NCBI GenBank assembly: GCA_023253875.1
Contig: JALRFC010000050.1
Coordinates: 1 to 9,395 of the forward strand
Length of the DNA: 9,395 nucleotides
Reading direction: 5' to 3'
DNA from: Candidatus Kapaibacterium sp.
GTDB lineage: Bacteria > Bacteroidota > Ignavibacteria > Kapaibacteriales > UBA961
Shown piece after piece: positions 5,807 to 9,395 of this stretch. The position numbers and the translations under genes are program-made. The notes below the pieces were generated by a model. That model did no database searches, was not told where the DNA came from, and was given only the letters and a program-made list of their open reading frames with translations. Position 1 is the stretch's first letter, and each line of letters begins with the position of its first letter.

Positions 5807-7150
5807 ATGCAGTCATTTGTTATGCTCATTTTCATCCTCTTCATCGGGGGATGCACAAGTACAAAACTTACTGTGCCTGAATATATTCCTATCTATGTGG
5901 AAACCAAGCCATCCAAGTTACTGCAAATTCCATATCCAATTCTCTTATTACATGGATTGGGTCAAAAAGCAAGTGTTTGGGATAAACATGCCATCAAATT
6001 CTATGAACAAGATCTCGGATTGAAGCATGCAGGGATTTTGAAACCCTCCAAAAAAGGGATTTTTTTGGATCAAAAAAGTACTACGACCTTGGATTTCTTT
6101 ACGGTGCAATTCAGCAAGCCGACGGATTCTGTTGAAGGTTGGACCAAGGAGTTGGAGCAATGCATTGCCTTTGTGAGAGAAAAAACCGGAGCAGAAAAAG
6201 TGATTCTCATCGGATATAGCATGGGTGGATTGACCGGTAGACATTATCTTACAAAACATGTGAACAATCATCATGTGCAAAGATTGATCACTATTGGCTC
6301 ACCACATCAGGGATCCGCTTTTGCTAAAGTGTATAATTGGAAAACGGCAGTAAACTCATCACTTCAAGATGGAAAAGAGAGTTTTCTCAAACCTATTGTC
6401 GAACAAGCTTCCGAATTGATTCGTAAAGCTGAGAATGATGTACCATTTGATTCTCCCGCAGTTCGTGATCTTCGTAGACCACAGGACGGAGGTTGGTTCA
6501 TTGAAAAGTCAGGAAATCGTGAACATCCCTTGGATGTGGAATATATCAGTGTGATTGGTGATGTTGATATCATGAAAGAGATTTCGGTGCTCAATAAATC
6601 GGGAGCTAAAGAATTGTTCAGACGCATTATGGGTTTGCTCGGAATGGGTGTTGAATCTTTGTTTGAAGGTGGTGATGGTGTTGTGAGTGCGAGTAGTCAA
6701 ACCATCAATGAATTGCCTTGGTTTCGTTCTCAGCCGGGAAGACAGAGAATTTCACAAACAATCAAATTGTCCTCAGTGCATGAAGAACACCTAAAAAACA
6801 GTAGTGAAATTCAAAAATTGTCACTTGAAGATCAACCCGAATTCAAAGGTGCTGAATTCTTCAGAAATGCTGATTCAGATGCATTACTTTTGATTCTCGA
6901 ATACACCGATTACTTACCAAAAGACGGATGCTCAGTCAATATTGAATTCAAGCAATCGGGGAAGTCCACGATGGAAAAGATTTCTCCGAAGGATATAGCT
7001 CTTGTTTCCACTTCTTCAGGACTTGTAAAACGTTGTGCAATAGAGATTCCCAAAACAATTGATATCACTTCTGCTTTTGAAACTTCGATATTGATCAAGA
7101 ATACATTCGGCAGACAATGTACGGCAATGAAATCCTGGAGGGGTTTTTGA
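5807..7150 (+). CDS. lipoprotein alpha/beta-hydrolase, lipase-like
   Basis: A 447-residue putative lipid-anchored esterase or lipase. Residues 1-16 are a very short lipoprotein signal ending in lipobox I13-G14-G15-C16. The hydrolase fold shows 'PILLLHGLGQ' (oxyanion-hole HG), the nucleophile elbow G136-Y-S138-M-G-G141, 'TIGSPHQGS' after it as in bacterial triacylglycerol lipases, the acid in 'EGGDGVVSASS' (D290) and the histidine in 'VHEEHL' (H325 or H328). A full Ser-Asp-His triad is therefore visible. After about residue 340 lies a 100-residue tail, probably beta-rich, that I do not recognise. The substrate (acylglycerol, phospholipid or another ester) cannot be told. It leads a four-gene operon; its TGA shares a base with the ATG of the HIT gene. 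The alternative name 'PGAP1-like hydrolase' would also fit. Confidence 0.85.
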   Translation: MQSFVMLIFILFIGGCTSTKLTVPEYIPIYVETKPSKLLQIPYPILLLHGLGQKASVWDKHAIKFYEQDLGLKHAGILKPSKKGIFLDQKSTTTLDFFTVQFSKPTDSVEGWTKELEQCIAFVREKTGAEKVILIGYSMGGLTGRHYLTKHVNNHHVQRLITIGSPHQGSAFAKVYNWKTAVNSSLQDGKESFLKPIVEQASELIRKAENDVPFDSPAVRDLRRPQDGGWFIEKSGNREHPLDVEYISVIGDVDIMKEISVLNKSGAKELFRRIMGLLGMGVESLFEGGDGVVSASSQTINELPWFRSQPGRQRISQTIKLSSVHEEHLKNSSEIQKLSLEDQPEFKGAEFFRNADSDALLLILEYTDYLPKDGCSVNIEFKQSGKSTMEKISPKDIALVSTSSGLVKRCAIEIPKTIDITSAFETSILIKNTFGRQCTAMKSWRGF

Positions 7151-7686
7151 TGAAACAATTATGGTCACCCTGGCGCTCGACGTATATTGATTCTTTTGGT
7201 GATTCCGAAAAGAATCATGATTGTTTTTTATGTTCCGCCTCAGCTCCAAAATCCAATGATCCACTCGTGATTGCGGAATCTGCGCATACGATTGTGATCA
7301 TGAATCGCTATCCATATAATGCGGGACATATTTTGCTATCTCCTAAAAGACATTGTCCGGATACTTTATTGTTGACAGATGAGGAGTATCTAGATCTTAT
7401 GCAAATGACTCGCACAATGCATGCTGTGATTTATGCAGTCTATTCTCCGCATGGTTTTAATATTGGTATGAATCTTGGAGAAGCCGGTGGTGCGGGTGTT
7501 CCCGGTCATGTACATGTTCATATCGTTCCGCGTTGGAGTGGAGATACAAATTTCATGTCAACTATTGGAGATGCAAAAGTCATTTCATCATCAATGGAAA
7601 AAATTGTGAGCGACTTGAAAGCCGGTTATCAATCTTTCCTGCAAAATGGTCATGGAGATGATATTGTTTCCGGCGCTACATTATGA
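7150..7686 (+). CDS. HIT-family nucleotide hydrolase/transferase
   Basis: HIT proteins cleave or transfer nucleotidyl groups on substrates such as Ap4A or AMP conjugates, through a histidine in the triad motif. The 178-residue product starts 'MKQLWSPWRSTYI', the usual opening of the Ap4A-phosphorylase-like branch (compare 'LWAPWR'). A C25-x2-C28 pair, which may bind zinc, comes next. The histidine triad H120-V-H122-V-H124-I-V follows 'NLGEAGGAGVPGH'; H122 is the expected nucleophile. The open frame extends to an ATG at 7117, but the ATG at 7150 matches the family start and forms the TGATG junction with the lipase stop. The last residues overlap rsmA by four bases (ATGA). The precise substrate is not predictable from sequence. 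Confidence 0.92.
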   Translation: MKQLWSPWRSTYIDSFGDSEKNHDCFLCSASAPKSNDPLVIAESAHTIVIMNRYPYNAGHILLSPKRHCPDTLLLTDEEYLDLMQMTRTMHAVIYAVYSPHGFNIGMNLGEAGGAGVPGHVHVHIVPRWSGDTNFMSTIGDAKVISSSMEKIVSDLKAGYQSFLQNGHGDDIVSGATL

Positions 7687-8546
7687 AATATCAACAGCCC
7701 AAACATGAATCCGGTAGAATTCAAGCCAAACGATCACTCGGACAGAACTTTCTGACGGATAAACATAAAGCACAGCAGATAGCATCCTTGATGGATGCAA
7801 CAGAAGGTGATACAATTCTTGAAATTGGTCCGGGCTGTGGCGACCTCACCGGATTTTTATTGAAGTCCAAAGCGAATGTTCATGCTATAGAACTCGATGA
7901 AAGAGCAATAGAAACTCTGCATGACATTTTTGATTCCAATGAACATTTCAGTGTGGAATATGGTGATTTCTTGAAATTCAAACTCCGTGAATATGCTCAG
8001 AACTATGTGAAGAATAAAGATGGAGTAGATATTCCGACATTAAAAGTGGCGGGTAATATTCCATATTATATTACATCGGATATCTTATTTCGACTATTCG
8101 AACAAGCCGATGTATTGGAAAGAGCAGTCATCATGATGCAAAAAGAAGTTGCTGAGCGTATTTGTGCAAAACCTCGAACGAAGCAATATGGGATCTTAAG
8201 TATTGCTGCGAGATTTGTATCCGAACCTCGCATTGCACTCAAAGTGCCATCAGGATGTTTTACTCCGAGGCCATCGGTCGATTCAGCAGTTGTGGTTTTT
8301 GATTTTACGAAAAGGTCCATCTCGATGCAAGAATATACATTGGTGCATCCATTGGTGCGCATGGCTTTTGGACAAAGAAGAAAGATTCTTTCCAATGCAT
8401 TGAGTCAATACCTTTCCAATCATCATGATGCATTATCAATGGAAATACAAGCTTTGATGAGTAAAAGAGCAGAAGAATTGATACCTGATCAGTTTATGGC
8501 ATTAGCCAAGTGTTTTTCTACAAAAGAAGGGATGAATAATCAATGA
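7683..8546 (+). CDS. rsmA: 16S rRNA dimethyladenosine transferase RsmA (KsgA)
   Basis: RsmA dimethylates two adjacent adenosines (E. coli A1518 and A1519) in the 3' hairpin of 16S rRNA, a late step and checkpoint in 30S assembly. The 287-residue protein has all the hallmarks: 'KRSLGQNFL' (16-24), SAM-binding motif I 'LEIGPGCGDLT' (46-56), acidic motif II 'AIELDE' (68-73), 'YGDF' (93-96), the catalytic NIPYY (125-129), 'FTPRPSVDSAVV' and 'FGQRRKILSNAL' near the end. Length is normal for the family. It overlaps both neighbours by ATGA junctions, so its translation is probably coupled to the HIT gene. Together with RsgA it is the second 30S maturation factor in the window, though on a separate transcript. 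Confidence 0.97.
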   Translation: MKYQQPKHESGRIQAKRSLGQNFLTDKHKAQQIASLMDATEGDTILEIGPGCGDLTGFLLKSKANVHAIELDERAIETLHDIFDSNEHFSVEYGDFLKFKLREYAQNYVKNKDGVDIPTLKVAGNIPYYITSDILFRLFEQADVLERAVIMMQKEVAERICAKPRTKQYGILSIAARFVSEPRIALKVPSGCFTPRPSVDSAVVVFDFTKRSISMQEYTLVHPLVRMAFGQRRKILSNALSQYLSNHHDALSMEIQALMSKRAEELIPDQFMALAKCFSTKEGMNNQ

Positions 8547-9395
8547 AATCCCAACCCTTTATGCATTTCTCATTGCGAGATGTATTACTTGGTGCCGATT
8601 GGTATTTTCTTGGAATGCTCATCATCTATACCGTGATACAAGGTTTGTTCTTTACTTCAATTCCGAATATCGGAATGCTTCTATTGCAAAATGTATTCAT
8701 TGCAATTACCATCATCAGCATAGCAACATTGAGTAAGTATAGAGCAGGTTCAATTTTTTTGAATATTCACAGATATTATCATTTGCCGATTATCTATGTG
8801 ATTTTCATGCAGGTATTTGTCTATATCAGTGTGTTGAATCCACATGATTATGATCCGGTTCTAGTGTCTTGGGACAAAGCACTCTTTGGCATGAATCCAA
8901 CTGAATGGTTACAACAGTTCGCATTTCCTGCATTGACTGAATTCTTGCAGATTGCTTATGTATTATTCTATTTTCATGCATTTGCCCAATCTATTGAATT
9001 GAATATGCGTGGTTTATATGAAGAGGCGGAGCGAGTCACGAGAACAATAGTCTTTGGATTTCTGCTTTCCTATCTGGCATATTTTTTCATGCCTGCAATT
9101 GGTCCTCGATTCTCGGTTCATGACTATGCATCAATCTCAACAGATTTACCCGGTGTATGGGTCACAGACATCATCCGAAATATCATTGATACTGGTGATG
9201 GGTTTCGAGTGAAGACTATTGCACCGGCATTGCAAATGCATAGAAATTGCATGCCGAGTGGACATACCATGATGACACTCATGAATATGATTCTCGCATT
9301 CCGATTTCGCTCCACATTGCGCTGGATATTCTTGATCATGGGCTGCAGTCTGATATTTTCAACAATCTATCTCCGTTATCATTATGTGGTAGATG
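8543..9395 (+). CDS. PAP2-family membrane phosphatase (partial)
   Basis: An ATG at 8543, overlapping the rsmA stop (ATGA), opens a frame of 284 complete codons that runs off the window. The product is a multi-pass membrane protein with several hydrophobic segments (for example around residues 22-48 and 169-185). Phosphatase motifs of the PAP2_3 / inositolphosphotransferase-like type are visible: 'PAIGPRF' in the first region, C236-M-P238-S-G-H241, and 'YLRYHYVVD' with H280 and D284 in H-x3-D spacing. Such enzymes dephosphorylate lipid phosphates (phosphatidate, undecaprenyl or sphingolipid-type) or transfer head groups at the membrane surface. The exact substrate is unknown. As the last visible gene of the operon headed by a lipase-like lipoprotein, it suggests a lipid-related role for the cluster, which is inference. 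The carboxy-terminal end is missing. Confidence 0.88.
   Translation, partial: MKSQPFMHFSLRDVLLGADWYFLGMLIIYTVIQGLFFTSIPNIGMLLLQNVFIAITIISIATLSKYRAGSIFLNIHRYYHLPIIYVIFMQVFVYISVLNPHDYDPVLVSWDKALFGMNPTEWLQQFAFPALTEFLQIAYVLFYFHAFAQSIELNMRGLYEEAERVTRTIVFGFLLSYLAYFFMPAIGPRFSVHDYASISTDLPGVWVTDIIRNIIDTGDGFRVKTIAPALQMHRNCMPSGHTMMTLMNMILAFRFRSTLRWIFLIMGCSLIFSTIYLRYHYVVD

Noticed and set aside
1..9395. Defence island, toxin-antitoxin pair, transposon or secretion cluster
   Set aside because: All identified genes are housekeeping or envelope functions with intact frames and similar composition; no transposase, integrase, recombinase or paired small genes were found on either strand.

Overview
The window looks like ordinary chromosomal DNA from a member of the Bacteroidota/Chlorobiota (FCB) group. 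Several things point there: moderately AT-rich DNA, little or no Shine-Dalgarno sequence before most starts, promoter candidates of the TAnnTTTG (-7) type, and lineage-flavoured proteins such as an LptF/G permease with the 'GPF...QFL...LDKLIGKGL' amino terminus, an MbnP-like lipoprotein fragment and a PAP2_3-type phosphatase. The phylum is an inference; no 16S rRNA or other marker is present.

Left part (1-1866, all minus strand). The window opens inside a lipoprotein gene that resembles the start of the MbnP-like family. A 402-base non-coding spacer follows, holding two clean palindromes. Next come a strong intrinsic terminator, tRNA-Ser(CGA) with its own likely -7 box, and rsgA, the 30S-assembly GTPase.

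Middle part (1867-5599). rsgA and recJ are divergent across a short spacer that carries a tandem 19-base repeat (16/19 identical, 22-base period) and a good promoter candidate for recJ, which appears to start at a TTG. recJ runs tail to tail into an LptF/LptG-type permease gene with no base between the two stop codons. The permease gene lies downstream of an HNH endonuclease-family gene on the minus strand, probably as one transcript.

Right part (5600-9395, plus strand). A second divergent promoter region precedes a tightly packed operon: a lipoprotein alpha/beta-hydrolase (lipase-like), a HIT-family nucleotide hydrolase/transferase, rsmA (16S rRNA dimethyladenosine methyltransferase) and a PAP2-family membrane phosphatase cut by the window end. 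Its three junctions overlap by 1, 4 and 4 bases, so translational coupling is likely.

Two 30S maturation factors (RsgA, RsmA) and three envelope or lipid proteins (LptF/G, lipase, PAP2) share this stretch. I see no defence system, mobile element, CRISPR array or clearly undescribed machine. The items most worth a second look are the tandem repeat between rsgA and recJ, the two palindromes upstream of the lipoprotein, the lipase-HIT-rsmA-PAP2 operon, and the NKIE (not NKxD) G4 motif in RsgA.
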